Positions 28,742 to 38,404 are shown, counted from the first letter of the stretch. The stretch is 61,560 bases of DNA from Alkanindiges hydrocarboniclasticus (GCF_001982605.1 NZ_MLCN01000037.1:1-61560), one strand, 5' to 3'. Program-made: numbers and translations. The notes: generated from the sequence alone by a model not told the origin.

Positions 28742-30547
28742 ATGAACACTGCGATCCAATCCGCACTTGATACTGCCATCGACAGCCTGAAACAGCAGGG
28801 CGTTTTGCCACAGGACTTTCAAAATAACAGCAGCTTGAGCCGAACCCGTGATCGCAGTCATGGTGATTTTGCTTCCAATGTGGCCATGATTGCCGCCAAG
28901 GCAGCCGGACAAAAGCCACGCGATCTGGCGACTCAAATTCTGGCTGCCCTGCCGCAGGTGGATGTGATCAGCAAGGCCGAAATTGCAGGCCCCGGTTTTA
29001 TTAATTTCTTTTTAAATGATGACCAGCGCTTTGCCGTACTGGATCAAATTACCAGCCAGACCAGCCAGTTTGGCCGTAGCCAGCTGGGTACGGGTAAAAC
29101 AGCACAGGTTGAGTTTGTGTCGGCCAATCCCACCAGTAGCCTGCATGTGGGTCATGGCCGGGGTGCGGCCTATGGCATGACGGTTGCCAACCTGCTGGAA
29201 GCCATTGGCTGGACAGTGCAGCGTGAATACTATGTCAATGATGCTGGCCGCCAGATGGACATTCTGGCCACCAGTACTTTTTTGCGCTATCTGGAATTGT
29301 GTGGCCAAAGCCCGACTTTTCCCAGCAATGGTTATCGTGGCGCATATGTGACCGATGATATTGCCCAAAAAATCTTTGCACAGTATGGCAACCAGTTTAA
29401 CCGTCCGGTAGGCGAGCTATTTGCCAATGTGCCAAGCGACGCCGAGTATGCCCCTGAGCTGGACAAGGATGGCAACAAGGTGCTGCTGTCTGGTGACAAG
29501 GAAAAGCACATTGATGGCCTGATTGCCAATGCACAGCAATTGCTGGGTCAGGACGACTACTATCTGTTTCACCAGACTGCGCTCAAGGTGATTTTAGATG
29601 ACATTAAGGATGACCTTGCTGATTTTGGCGTGACCTTTGACCAGTGGTTTAGTGAAGCCACCTTAAAGGATGACATTGCCAAGGCACTGGCAGTGCTGGA
29701 TCAAAACGGCTTTTTGTATGAACAGGATGGCAACATCTGGTTTAAATCCACCAGCTTCGGCGATGAAAAAGACCGCGTAGTCAAGCGTGCCAACGGCCAG
29801 ACCACTTACTTTGCGGCTGACATTGCTTACCATTTAAACAAGTTCCAGCGTGGCTTTGATGAAGTCATTAATATCTGGGGTTCAGACCATCATGGCTATA
29901 TCAGCCGGGTTAAAGCTGCCATTGATGCACTGGGTTTTGACTCTAAAAAGCTGACCGTGTTGCTGGTGCAGTTTGTCAGCCTGTGGCGTGGCAGTGAAAT
30001 GGTACAAATGTCCTCGCGTTCTGGCCAGTTTGTCAGCCTGCGTGAGCTGCGTGAGGAAGTGGGCAACGATGCAGCACGTTTTTATTATGTAATGCGCAAG
30101 AGCGAGCAGCACATTGATTTTGACCTTGACCTGGCAGTGTCGCAAAGCAAGGACAATGCAGTGTATTACATCCAGTATGCGCATGCCCGGATCTGCAGGC
30201 TGTTTAATAACTTTAGCAGCCAGCTGGGTGAAATTAACAGGGCTGAACTGAATGGGTATAAAGCCCAACTGGGCAGTGAAGCTGAAAGTGAATTACTCAC
30301 CAAACTGGCGGCTTATCCTGATGTACTGGCCCGCGCTGCCCAGCAGTATGAGCCGCATCAACTGGGCAATTACCTAAAGGAACTGGCCGGGCAATTACAT
30401 GGCTGGTATGACACCCACCCCATTATCAAGATTTATGCAGAACAGCCGGAACTGGCCAAAGCACGTCTGTTATTAGCATATTGCGTACAACAAGTGCTTA
30501 AAAATGGGTTATCTTTACTGGGTGTCTCCGCCCCTGAGACCATGTAA
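28742..30547 (+). CDS. argS: Arginyl-tRNA synthetase
   Basis: 601 residues, class I. HIGH-type motif in SANPTSSLHVGHGRGAAYG; KMSKS-type motif degenerated as MSSRSGQFVSL (MSxRxG is usual in ArgRS). N-terminal Add-1 domain and C-terminal DALR anticodon-binding domain (HARICRLFNNFSSQ). Cytoplasmic. Monocistronic start; a SPOR-domain gene follows at 180 bases. Confidence 0.96.
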   Translation: MNTAIQSALDTAIDSLKQQGVLPQDFQNNSSLSRTRDRSHGDFASNVAMIAAKAAGQKPRDLATQILAALPQVDVISKAEIAGPGFINFFLNDDQRFAVLDQITSQTSQFGRSQLGTGKTAQVEFVSANPTSSLHVGHGRGAAYGMTVANLLEAIGWTVQREYYVNDAGRQMDILATSTFLRYLELCGQSPTFPSNGYRGAYVTDDIAQKIFAQYGNQFNRPVGELFANVPSDAEYAPELDKDGNKVLLSGDKEKHIDGLIANAQQLLGQDDYYLFHQTALKVILDDIKDDLADFGVTFDQWFSEATLKDDIAKALAVLDQNGFLYEQDGNIWFKSTSFGDEKDRVVKRANGQTTYFAADIAYHLNKFQRGFDEVINIWGSDHHGYISRVKAAIDALGFDSKKLTVLLVQFVSLWRGSEMVQMSSRSGQFVSLRELREEVGNDAARFYYVMRKSEQHIDFDLDLAVSQSKDNAVYYIQYAHARICRLFNNFSSQLGEINRAELNGYKAQLGSEAESELLTKLAAYPDVLARAAQQYEPHQLGNYLKELAGQLHGWYDTHPIIKIYAEQPELAKARLLLAYCVQQVLKNGLSLLGVSAPETM

Positions 30548-30727
30548 GCAAGGCACTGCCCTTAGGGAATATATTACTCAGGTCGCAAGACTGAAAGCTA
30601 CACCTGAGGTGGGTCATGTAATAAGGTGTAAAAAGGCAAGCGATCGCAAAGTACTGCTTTGCATCGCTGCCAGACAAGAAATCCCGCTTTTGGGTCAGAA
30701 AAATAGTTGTTCAGTGAGGAATAAACT

Positions 30728-31381
30728 GTGTTTGGCAAAGCTCCACGGGGCGCGACCCAGCGTCCACCGGTTAAAGAACCCAGCAACCAGAAATTGATCC
30801 CTGGATGGCTTTGGATGATTTTCGGCATGCTGTTGGGGCTGTTTATTATGATGCTGCTGTACTTGTGGCAGCCTTGGCGTCCGGCCAACCGCCCGATTGA
30901 TGCGACGCAGCCCACCAGCACAGAATCCAGCGTGGATGAAACCAACCAGGATTACCAGTTTTATGACTTGCTGCCCAAACAGCAGGTTACGCCGGTGCCT
31001 GATGAAGCCGTACCGGCCAACTCAACCAGCGCTGCTGACAATATTATTGTGGCACCTCCCCCTACCCCTGCAATAGAACCCGCGGTGCAGGATACGGTAA
31101 ATGCAGACAATAGCGATCCGGTAGAAATCACCAGTGCAACCACACCCCAGTATATCCTGCAGGTAAATAGCTACCAGAACCCGGATGATGCTGATGCACG
31201 GCGTGCCGAAATCCTGCTGGTAGGGCTGCCCGCCGATGTACGCCAAAGTACACTGGCTGATGGCTCAACCTGGTTTCGGGTGGTTTCCGGGCCATTTGCC
31301 AACCGGGCCGAGGCGCTTAATGCCCAAAGCCTGCTGCAAAATACCGGCATTGATTCACTGGTGGTAGAACAGCGCAAGTAA
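30728..31381 (+). CDS. SPOR-domain membrane protein
   Basis: 217 residues. Basic Lys/Arg N-terminal segment, one membrane helix (PGWLWMIFGMLLGLFIMMLLYLW), a Pro/Thr/Asp-rich linker (about 55-135), and a C-terminal SPOR domain (YILQVNSYQNPDDADARRAE, VRQSTLADGSTWFRVVSGPF, AEALNAQSLL). SPOR domains bind denuded peptidoglycan at the septum. The argS-SPOR order is as in ftsN neighbourhoods of relatives. GTG start 30728 with GAGG upstream. A terminator follows. Confidence 0.88.
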   Translation: MFGKAPRGATQRPPVKEPSNQKLIPGWLWMIFGMLLGLFIMMLLYLWQPWRPANRPIDATQPTSTESSVDETNQDYQFYDLLPKQQVTPVPDEAVPANSTSAADNIIVAPPPTPAIEPAVQDTVNADNSDPVEITSATTPQYILQVNSYQNPDDADARRAEILLVGLPADVRQSTLADGSTWFRVVSGPFANRAEALNAQSLLQNTGIDSLVVEQRK

Positions 31382-31399
31382 GTCCTACAGGCAGCGTAT

Positions 31400-31433
31400 T
31401 AAAAAGCCGGCGCATATTGTCCGGCTTTTTTTA
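31400..31433 (+). terminator. Bidirectional terminator
   Basis: AAAAAGCCGG-CGCATATTGT-CCGGCTTTTTTT between SPOR gene (plus) and the TetR gene (minus). Confidence 0.85.
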
Positions 31434-32024
31434 TTTTTCCAGATAGCCGGTAATCATTTCTGTGAGTTCCTGCTTGATATCCTGCTCACTGTACTTGCTA
31501 ATACCCTGCGAGCAATAGTTCATGATGGTTTGTATCGTGCTATTGACCACAATAAATACTTTAAGCTCTAGGCGTTCTGGCGATTGTCCAGTATAAAACT
31601 TGCCCAGAATGTACATGCAGAGTTCAGAAAAATGCGCTTGCAGGATTTGAATGGACTTCTGGCCATTTAAGCTATGCCAGTGACGCAGGATTTCAAGATA
31701 GTAGCCATTGTTGGCCTGAAGTTGTTCAAAGCCAAAGTTGATACTGGCCGTAATCATGCTTCTTAAATCTGAAAAGCTCTGACACAGCACAAACTGTTTA
31801 AAATCCTGACCCAGCTCATGGCTCTTGTATTCCAGCAGGCTCTCAATAATTTCCTGCTTATTGCTAAAGTACTGGTAAATGGAACCGACGCTAATGCCCG
31901 AATGTTCAGAAATCTTGGGCGTGGTCAGTTCTTCCAGACCATATAAGCCAATATAGTTTTCTGTCGCCTTTAAAATCCGGTTAACCAGTTCCCTAGCCCG
32001 TTTTTGCTGTGGCTGCTTGCGCAT
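31431..32024 (-). CDS. TetR-family regulator
   Basis: 197 residues. N-terminal HTH: ARELVNRILKATENYIGLYG then TTPKISEHSGISVGSIYQYFSNKQEIIESLL, the standard TetR motif. The C-terminal ligand domain is not assignable. ATG 32024 has AGGGAGGGTT before it; a GTG one codon earlier is possible. A perfect palindrome CGAATATATATTCG lies 121-134 bases upstream of the ATG and is a likely autoregulatory operator. Target genes may include the serine hydrolase or SDR upstream on the same strand. Confidence 0.9.
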   Translation of the reverse strand: MRKQPQQKRARELVNRILKATENYIGLYGLEELTTPKISEHSGISVGSIYQYFSNKQEIIESLLEYKSHELGQDFKQFVLCQSFSDLRSMITASINFGFEQLQANNGYYLEILRHWHSLNGQKSIQILQAHFSELCMYILGKFYTGQSPERLELKVFIVVNSTIQTIMNYCSQGISKYSEQDIKQELTEMITGYLEK

Positions 32025-32027
32025 CAC

Positions 32028-32494
32028 CCTAACCCTCCCTAGTTATTCATCCCCAATGAACTAATTTCCAAGTATTTGAAATTTGAAGCATTTAATTACT
32101 TTACATCTCAACCTGGCACACCCAAAAATGCTTTTTCAAGAAAGCGAATATATATTCGACTTATAATACGGTCATGACAATAGCCTAACCGCTCAATTGC
32201 TTAATTTTTCACTTTAATTTAAAAATTTTTGAGATGCTTGAGCAAAACTTAACAGTGGCAGCAAGTTTTTATTATTCAGTGGTTATGTTAACAATAACCT
32301 AAAGGTTTTACGCATTAGCCTTTAGTCGTAGATAAAATTTTAACCGGGTCAATTAGACCCATGAAAACTATGGGTTATAGCAATGCAATTCACATTACAT
32401 CATCATCTGCTTTGCGCATGTGTCTTCATGCTTTATGCGGCCTAAACTTTAAATGGACTGTGGTTTAGGCCATGTAGCGTTATGAGGTTTCGCC
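32028..32494. other. 467-base intergenic region
   Basis: Between the hydrolase stop and the TetR start (both minus). Very AT-rich. It holds the CGAATATATATTCG palindrome at 32145-32158 and the presumed TetR promoter; nothing else is recognisable and no ORF is credible. Confidence 0.4.
32145..32158. promoter_or_regulatory. Perfect AT-rich palindrome, candidate TetR operator
   Basis: CGAATATATATTCG, dyad-symmetric over 14 bases, flanked by AAG and ACTT that extend partial symmetry. It is upstream of the TetR gene. Confidence 0.55.
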
Positions 32495-33850
32495 TTAGTT
32501 TTTAACCCTCATTAAATAATCAGCCAATGCGGCATAGGCAGGCAATGAAATCGGATCATTGGCGCTATTGGCTGCTATGGGATGGGAGGCAAAACGAACA
32601 ATCACCATTTCAGCTTTGGGATCAATATAAATGGTTTGCCCATGCACACCACGCGCTGCAAAGGCACCATGCGTATTACCCGTATGCCACCACATATCCC
32701 GATAAGACCAGTTGGTTAACTCCGGATGATCACCTTTGGCAAAGGCTACTTTGCTGCCACCTGCTGCAATTTCCTTAACGGCCTGCGCAGGGATAACCTG
32801 CTTGTCGTGCCAGCGACCATGATTGCGAATTAACTCACCAAACCGTGCCATATCGCGCAAGCCTGCATTAAAACCACCTCCCGCAAACGGTACGCCCAGC
32901 TCATCTACTGAATAATAACTGTCCTGTTCCATACCCAGTTTGTTCCAGATACGCTCACTCAGCAACTGATTGACCGACTGTCCACTGGCACGTGCTACCA
33001 GCCAGCCAGCCAGATCAGCATTTGGGGTTTTATAACCAAAAGCTTCACCATGCTGACCTGACTTTTTAACTGTTTGTAAGGCTTGATAATACCCAATAGC
33101 GCCTTTATACCCTTGAGGTTTTGGCAACGGGTTACCTGCGGCTGAATAACTCCAGATTTCCGCCTCTGGATTGGCGTAATCTTCACTAAATTGCAGTGAA
33201 GTAGTCATATCCAGCACTTGCCGCACCGTGGCATCTGCAAAAGCAGAGTTTTTAAGGTCCGGAATATAATCAATGACCGGTTTTTTATCATCAAGCTTGC
33301 CTTCTGCCACCAATATGGCAGCCAATGTGCCTGTCAATGATTTGGTGACTGACATGGCCGCATGTTGCTTGTCGGGCGTAAGTGCACCCATATAGCGCTC
33401 GTACACAATATGTCCTTGATGCAACACCACAATGCCATCGGTATAATTGAGTGCCAGTGAATCCTGCCAGGTTATATCCTGCTTGCCCTGTAGCGGACGA
33501 AATTTAAGCGCATCAATTTTTGGGTCAAGCTGATAAGCCAAGGTAGACGGTGTACCCAATCCGCGTGACACATTCACGGTTGGCATAAAATCACGCATGT
33601 GCACCACGCTCCAGCGCATAGCAGGAAATTCAAAAAACGAGCCATCGGCAAATTTCAACTGCTTATCCTTGGGAGGCGGAAAACCCTGCATCCAGCCCAT
33701 GTTGACAGGATCACTGTCCTGTGCCGATAAATACTGCGGCTTGGTTGGCGCTGCATGGGCATACAGTTGTGTTAATAAACCAGAGGCACCCAGTATTAGT
33801 GGTATCGCACATTGCAGCCAGTTCGGGGATTTTATTGTTCTAGTTAGCAT
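32495..33850 (-). CDS. Serine hydrolase, beta-lactamase-like (class C / family VIII esterase type)
   Basis: 451 residues with a signal peptide (CAIPLILGASGLLTQLYAHAA). SxxK nucleophile motif SVTK with Ser167 and Lys170; the Tyr motif probably in GYKTPNADLAGW or WSYSAAGN; C-terminal GVHGQTIYIDPKAEMV. This matches beta-lactamase family proteins such as NylB (6-aminohexanoate dimer hydrolase) and EstB esterases rather than true AmpC. Periplasmic. AAGGAG precedes the ATG. Substrate unknown. Confidence 0.87.
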   Translation of the reverse strand: MLTRTIKSPNWLQCAIPLILGASGLLTQLYAHAAPTKPQYLSAQDSDPVNMGWMQGFPPPKDKQLKFADGSFFEFPAMRWSVVHMRDFMPTVNVSRGLGTPSTLAYQLDPKIDALKFRPLQGKQDITWQDSLALNYTDGIVVLHQGHIVYERYMGALTPDKQHAAMSVTKSLTGTLAAILVAEGKLDDKKPVIDYIPDLKNSAFADATVRQVLDMTTSLQFSEDYANPEAEIWSYSAAGNPLPKPQGYKGAIGYYQALQTVKKSGQHGEAFGYKTPNADLAGWLVARASGQSVNQLLSERIWNKLGMEQDSYYSVDELGVPFAGGGFNAGLRDMARFGELIRNHGRWHDKQVIPAQAVKEIAAGGSKVAFAKGDHPELTNWSYRDMWWHTGNTHGAFAARGVHGQTIYIDPKAEMVIVRFASHPIAANSANDPISLPAYAALADYLMRVKN

Positions 33851-34369
33851 GAGTTGCTCCTTACCGTAACTGCATGATGAGAATGCCAGTTGTGTTTTTC
33901 ATGGATTTGAAATATTCCATAGCAAGCGAATAACTTACTGCAATTTAGTTTTTCTGGTGTAACACTGGCTATGGCGATATCAATGCTCTTAGGTTGATAG
34001 CACACTTATATCTTGGGGTTCTTGATTTTTTGTTGGCCGGTTGTTTTCGTTGGCTGAATATTTTTGTTTATACAATCGTTTAGCGCTTATTACGCTTTTA
34101 GTATTGAACGTGCTTAGCAAACACCTATATCTGGTTGGCTTAATAATGATTTAGGGTTTATAACTCTTTCAAATATAATTTTATTGAATAGCGATCAGGC
34201 AGTGCGCCAGTGGACTTGGTTGCTGTCTTTAGGCTATCGCAGGCTGTGAATTAAAATCATTGCGAAGTTTAATAAATATTAATTTTTATAAGGTAAGTTT
34301 ATATTTTTAAATGGGTTTTAATAAAATCGCAAAAGCAGCAGGAATTTTCCCACTGCCTTTGCCTGAGTA
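33851..34369. other. 519-base AT-rich intergenic region
   Basis: Lies between the SDR stop and the serine hydrolase start (both minus). Presumed promoter of the hydrolase; no terminator hairpin, ORF or RNA gene was recognised. Very low GC compared with its surroundings. Confidence 0.35.
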
Positions 34370-35212
34370 TTACTTAGCACTACGCTGTTGCAACTTGGTA
34401 CCAAATGCCACCACCCTTTGATAGCCAGCTGGCATGATACGCTGAATCAACTCCAGTACCTTGGCATCATTACCAATCAGCAAACGGCGGTCATTTTTAC
34501 GTACTGCTTCCAGAATCTGGCGTGCGGCTTCTTCGGGTGGGGTACGCAGCAGCTTGTTAAACTGCTTGCCTGCTTTTTCCGGGTTCATGCCCAAACTGCG
34601 GATGCTGTCATTCATGCGTGCTGCATTGGCAATATTGGTACGGATGCCGCCCGGATGCACACAGGTTGCACTCACGCCATTGTTCTGGATGTCCAGTTCC
34701 TGACGCAGGGCTTCGGTAAAGCCACGCACTGCAAATTTGCTGGAGTTATACGCACTTTGGGTAGGCTGTGCAGTCAGGCCAAACAAGCTGGAAATATTAA
34801 TGATATGGCCTTCACCGCTGGCTTTTAAAAGTGGTAAAAATTCCTTGGTGCCATAAACCACACCCCAGAAGTTGATGCCCATCATCCATTCCAGCTCGTC
34901 ATAGCTCATGCCTTCAACAGTACTGCCCAGTGCGACACCGGCATTGTTAAAGATCAGGTTAACCTTGCCATGATCCTGTACCGTTTGCTCAGCCCATGCC
35001 TTGATGGCTTCGCGGTTGGCCACGTCCAGCTTGACAGTGGTTACCTTGACCGGATAGCTGCTCACCAGCTCAACAGTTTTGGCCAAACCCTGCTCGTTAA
35101 TGTCACTGAGGGACAAATGCGCACCTTGCTTGGCCAGCAATACGGCCAGCTGTTGACCAATACCTGAACCTGCGCCAGTAATGGCAGCCACTTTATTGTT
35201 AAAATCTTTCAT
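34370..35212 (-). CDS. Short-chain dehydrogenase/reductase
   Basis: 280 residues, classical SDR. Cofactor motif TGAGSGIGQQ; Asp in SLSDIN suggests NAD preference; NNAGVAL; catalytic Ser in NISSLFG, Tyr/Lys in YNSSKFAVRGFTEALRQEL (YxxxK, Y-N-S-S-K). C-terminal region (RRLLIGNDAKVLELIQRIMPAGYQ) is typical of the SDR members linked to lipases and monooxygenases in Acinetobacter. Preceded by a consensus sigma-70 promoter overlapped by a perfect palindrome also found before the HSL-family hydrolase. Confidence 0.92.
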   Translation of the reverse strand: MKDFNNKVAAITGAGSGIGQQLAVLLAKQGAHLSLSDINEQGLAKTVELVSSYPVKVTTVKLDVANREAIKAWAEQTVQDHGKVNLIFNNAGVALGSTVEGMSYDELEWMMGINFWGVVYGTKEFLPLLKASGEGHIINISSLFGLTAQPTQSAYNSSKFAVRGFTEALRQELDIQNNGVSATCVHPGGIRTNIANAARMNDSIRSLGMNPEKAGKQFNKLLRTPPEEAARQILEAVRKNDRRLLIGNDAKVLELIQRIMPAGYQRVVAFGTKLQQRSAK

Positions 35213-35275
35213 ACTGAACGTTCCTGTTTAAACCGGATCACACGGCGTCTGAGAAAACCTGCTTAATGGTTAAGC

Positions 35276-35304
35276 ACTATAATTTTGACAATAGCTATTG
35301 TCAA
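35276..35304 (-). promoter_or_regulatory. SDR promoter with overlapping 20-bp palindromic operator
   Basis: On the minus strand TTGACA (35299-35304), 17-base spacer, TATAGT (35276-35281). The palindrome TTGACAATAGCTATTGTCAA (35285-35304) covers the -35 box and spacer exactly, as expected for a repressor site. It lies about 70 bases before the SDR start. Confidence 0.75.
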
Positions 35305-35469
35305 TAAATATTATGCCTGTGTGGTATGCAAGACTAATCCATTGTTAGCGCATGTCGATGGCAGGAATTTTCAAAACCCATTGCCCCTCAATCAGTTTTA
35401 ACAGTAAGGACACTACCTCCAGCCTAAATTCAGCAAAAAATCAGGGACTTTAAAATATTGCCCCCTTGC

Positions 35470-36441
35470 CTAGGATTGCCGGGTGATGGTTAAAACCACC
35501 GCTGCAATACGCTCGGCTCCGGGATAATCCTGCTCATTGAGTTCTTCGGCAAAAATATCGGGATCAAGCAACTGGTAGTTAACGGAAAATTGTGTCCCAA
35601 AGGCCTTTAAATGCTGATGCACAGCCTGTTGCAACAAGTCCTTGCCATGCGCAATGACCACCCCGGTATACAGTAGCAAGCTGCCCTGCAGGCTAAGCCG
35701 TGGCAACGATTGCTTGACAATATTCAGCGCCAGCTCCGCACCCAGCAAGTCACCCCCGTGCCGGTATAATCGCTGGTGACGATCCACCAGATAAGGCGGA
35801 TTGGCAGTAATCAGGTCAAACTCCCCATCCACCTGTTGCAGCAGATTACTGTGTATGGCCTGCACCTGCGCTGCACCATTCAGGCTGGTATTGATCGCAC
35901 CATAGGTTAAAGCCAGCGGATTAATATCAGCCGCCAGAATCTGGGCTTGCGGGGCATAATGCGCAAGTGAAATGGTGGCTGGCGCTGCACCACTACATAG
36001 TTCAATTGCCCGTTGAATATCAGGCTGATACTGGTTGAGGTGGTGTTGCAGTGCATAAATAAAACGGTAGGTATCTGGCCCAAAAAATACTGCATTTTCC
36101 TCAGCCGTGGGATAAGCCGAATGCACCAGTAAATGGCCATCCAGACTGGATACCCGAATCTGGCTACACCATAAGTTCTGTTTTTGGGTGAGCAGTTGAT
36201 TGTTAAGCAATAACTTAAAAATAAAATCGGGCAGCAAGCTGGACTTAAATGGCAATGACCAGCCAAAAATATCTGTAATATTAGCAGCTTGAGTTTTATG
36301 GCTACGCTTGAGGTAGGCACTGTGACTGGCTGGACTAATGGTTGTAAAGTGATAAGTCTGGCTTTGTAGCCAGTGTAAAAATTGCCTTACATCCTGTTGT
36401 AGTCCCGTGACACTGTGTTGTAAGGCCTGCATCTGGTTCAT
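35470..36441 (-). CDS. Class I SAM-dependent methyltransferase (HemK/PrmC-like)
   Basis: 323 residues. SAM-binding motif I VLELCSG-type is AIELCSGAAPATISLA; acidic motif in LAADINPLAL; the active motif NPPYLVDRH is the (D/N)PPY of N- or O-methyltransferases acting on amide or base nitrogens. The N-terminal 130 residues are unassigned. Substrate unknown; PrmC itself is unlikely, since PrmC is usually next to prfA. Upstream of it (minus) nothing; the gene starts near the divergent iron-redox gene. Confidence 0.8.
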   Translation of the reverse strand: MNQMQALQHSVTGLQQDVRQFLHWLQSQTYHFTTISPASHSAYLKRSHKTQAANITDIFGWSLPFKSSLLPDFIFKLLLNNQLLTQKQNLWCSQIRVSSLDGHLLVHSAYPTAEENAVFFGPDTYRFIYALQHHLNQYQPDIQRAIELCSGAAPATISLAHYAPQAQILAADINPLALTYGAINTSLNGAAQVQAIHSNLLQQVDGEFDLITANPPYLVDRHQRLYRHGGDLLGAELALNIVKQSLPRLSLQGSLLLYTGVVIAHGKDLLQQAVHQHLKAFGTQFSVNYQLLDPDIFAEELNEQDYPGAERIAAVVLTITRQS

Positions 36442-36621
36442 CTGCTTTTTTTCCTGTTAAGGCATGATTTTTAAAAGGGAAACCGCTAAGTACCATCGAA
36501 CTGCCGGGCATGCAACGTAACAGCAACGCTCATAATGCCAAGCCTGTACCACAAAACTTTACACCCTATTTTTTAAAATAAAGCTGTAATCATGTTCAGG
36601 AATTGTAGTAGGAACAACAAG

Positions 36622-38091
36622 ATGCTAGCTTTGCAAAAGAATATTTTGAATCATTTCTTTTTGGGGAAGTTGCCCAGCAGCATGCCACATGCAGAGGCAG
36701 CACCACCTCAAACCTATCGCCAGTTTTACCAGACTTTTTTACAGGCTTATCCCGGGGCGTCTACCATTCGTCAGGCCAAGGATTTTTTACAGCAGCAACT
36801 GGGCTGGGTGGCCAAACAGCATTGTGACCTGCCGGAAAACCCGGAAGATTTACCACAATGGATGCAACAGCACACTGAGCGTACTGGTTACGCCTACCAG
36901 CAGTATTTAAAGTCACGCAAGCAGGGTGCGCCGCGCCGTTATTTTGCCAATAAGAGTGAAGCACTGCTGTTTTTACAGCACATTGAACCCACCAAACGGG
37001 TAGATGGTTCATGGCTATATGGCACTTTGCAATCATGGCATGATGTCAACTGCCACCAGTTAATCCGTACCTATCTGGATGAGCTGGGCAATGGCCTGTC
37101 CGCGCAAAACCATGTACTGCTTTACCAGCAGTTGATGTCAAAAGAAGGCATTCCGCTGGCCACCAATCTGCCGGATGAATATTACCATCAGGGTTGTATC
37201 CAGCTGGCACTGGGCTTGCTGGGGCAGGATTTTATGCCGGAAGTGATTGGCTTTAATCTGGGCTATGAACAAATGCCACTGCATTTGCTGATTACTACCT
37301 ATGAGCTGGATGAACTGGGCATTGACCCGTATTACTTTAGCCTGCATGTTACAGTGGATAATGCCCATAATGGACATGCCCAGCAGGCGGTTGAAGCCGT
37401 GTATGCCATGCTGCCGCTGTTTAAGGAGCGTGATGAGTTTTACCAGCGGATCCGACGTGGCTACATGCTCAACAATCTGGGCATGAGCACTGAACAAATT
37501 ATTGAGCGCATTGACCTTAAAGAAGCCATTACCGATGTGTTCAAACACAAGGCCGTCGTGGGCCAGTTTGCCCATGGTAACTATTGCCGTCTGGCAGGCC
37601 GTTCGATTAATGAATGGCTGGCCAGCAGTGATGAAATTGGCCGCTTTATAGAAGTACTGGAAGAAACCGGCTGGATCAAGCGCCATGAAAACCCTGAAAA
37701 CAGTCGTTTCTGGCAACTGATTCATGGTGAAAAAGCCGTGATGTTCGGGGTATTTAGCCATGCCGAGCAGCAAATTATTTATGACTGGATTGCTGGTGAC
37801 TGGCTGAACAGTAGTGATGCACCGCGCATTCGCCGCTACCGGGCTGTACACCGCCATGTGGAGATTGCGCCCTCACAAACCCTGACAATCCAGCAAGCGC
37901 TTAACAGTAAAAATGCTGATCTGGCTGATCTGGCACAAAAACTGGTTGAGCGTGATAATTCTGAACAGGCATTTTACCTGCTAATGCCTTATCTGGCACC
38001 CTCGCTACATACCAGTGTGGTGGGCTTATGGGCCACCCAGCAGTTTGTTGGCCTGTTGAATCAGGAAGCCAACTTGCCAGTGCAGTCATAA
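36622..38091 (+). CDS. Iron-containing redox enzyme, haem-oxygenase-like diiron family
   Basis: 489 residues. The middle and C-terminal part (VNCHQLIRTYLDELGNG, PEVIGFNLGYEQMPLHLLITTYEL, FSLHVTVDNAHNGHA) matches the iron-containing redox enzyme family (Haem_oxygenas_2), whose diiron centre uses E/H/D residues on a seven-helix bundle; the LGYEQMPL...E and HVTVDNAHNGH residues are likely ligands. Members act on unusual substrates (N-oxygenases, desaturases). ATG 36622 has AGGA 8 bases before. No biosynthetic neighbour is present, so function is undetermined. Confidence 0.75.
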   Translation: MLALQKNILNHFFLGKLPSSMPHAEAAPPQTYRQFYQTFLQAYPGASTIRQAKDFLQQQLGWVAKQHCDLPENPEDLPQWMQQHTERTGYAYQQYLKSRKQGAPRRYFANKSEALLFLQHIEPTKRVDGSWLYGTLQSWHDVNCHQLIRTYLDELGNGLSAQNHVLLYQQLMSKEGIPLATNLPDEYYHQGCIQLALGLLGQDFMPEVIGFNLGYEQMPLHLLITTYELDELGIDPYYFSLHVTVDNAHNGHAQQAVEAVYAMLPLFKERDEFYQRIRRGYMLNNLGMSTEQIIERIDLKEAITDVFKHKAVVGQFAHGNYCRLAGRSINEWLASSDEIGRFIEVLEETGWIKRHENPENSRFWQLIHGEKAVMFGVFSHAEQQIIYDWIAGDWLNSSDAPRIRRYRAVHRHVEIAPSQTLTIQQALNSKNADLADLAQKLVERDNSEQAFYLLMPYLAPSLHTSVVGLWATQQFVGLLNQEANLPVQS

Positions 38092-38125
38092 TAGACTGCA
38101 ACATAACCAGGCCAGTTCTTTCGCC

Positions 38126-38178
38126 GTAACCCTTTTGATAATGCATCAGCTTATTGATTAAAAGGGTTACGGTTTTTA
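38126..38178 (+). terminator. Large terminator hairpin
   Basis: GTAACCCTTTT (38126-38136) pairs with AAAAGGGTTAC (38160-38170), loop 23 bases with an internal partial stem, followed by GGTTTTT. It ends the diiron-type gene. Confidence 0.75.
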
Positions 38179-38404
38179 TGTTTTTGGCAGTAGGTACAAC
38201 GGCAGATATTTAATACCTGCCTCATCAAGTGAACTAACGTGTGCTGTTAAACACCCTTTATTTTCGTCTGTGTTTTATAGGCACTGTTTCATACTGGCGT
38301 GTTTTCCAGAAACCAGCTTCATGCAGAAAGATGACAGTCCGGGCAGAATATGGCATGCTGATTTGCCATTAAACTCCGTGTTGCCAGAGACCAGCGCCAA
38401 GACA

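Noticed and set aside
32495-33850. Calling this gene an AmpC beta-lactamase
   Set aside because: SxxK is present but the context (SVTKS, YKTPNAD, GVHGQTI) fits NylB/EstB-like serine hydrolases better, and the class C KTG motif is not seen.
35470-36441. Calling this methyltransferase PrmC
   Set aside because: NPPY is shared by many methyltransferases; the gene is not near prfA and the N-terminal half does not resemble PrmC.
37138-37857. 239-residue minus-strand ORF inside the diiron-type gene
   Set aside because: Antisense to a well-supported coding sequence, with no motif and no promoter evidence.
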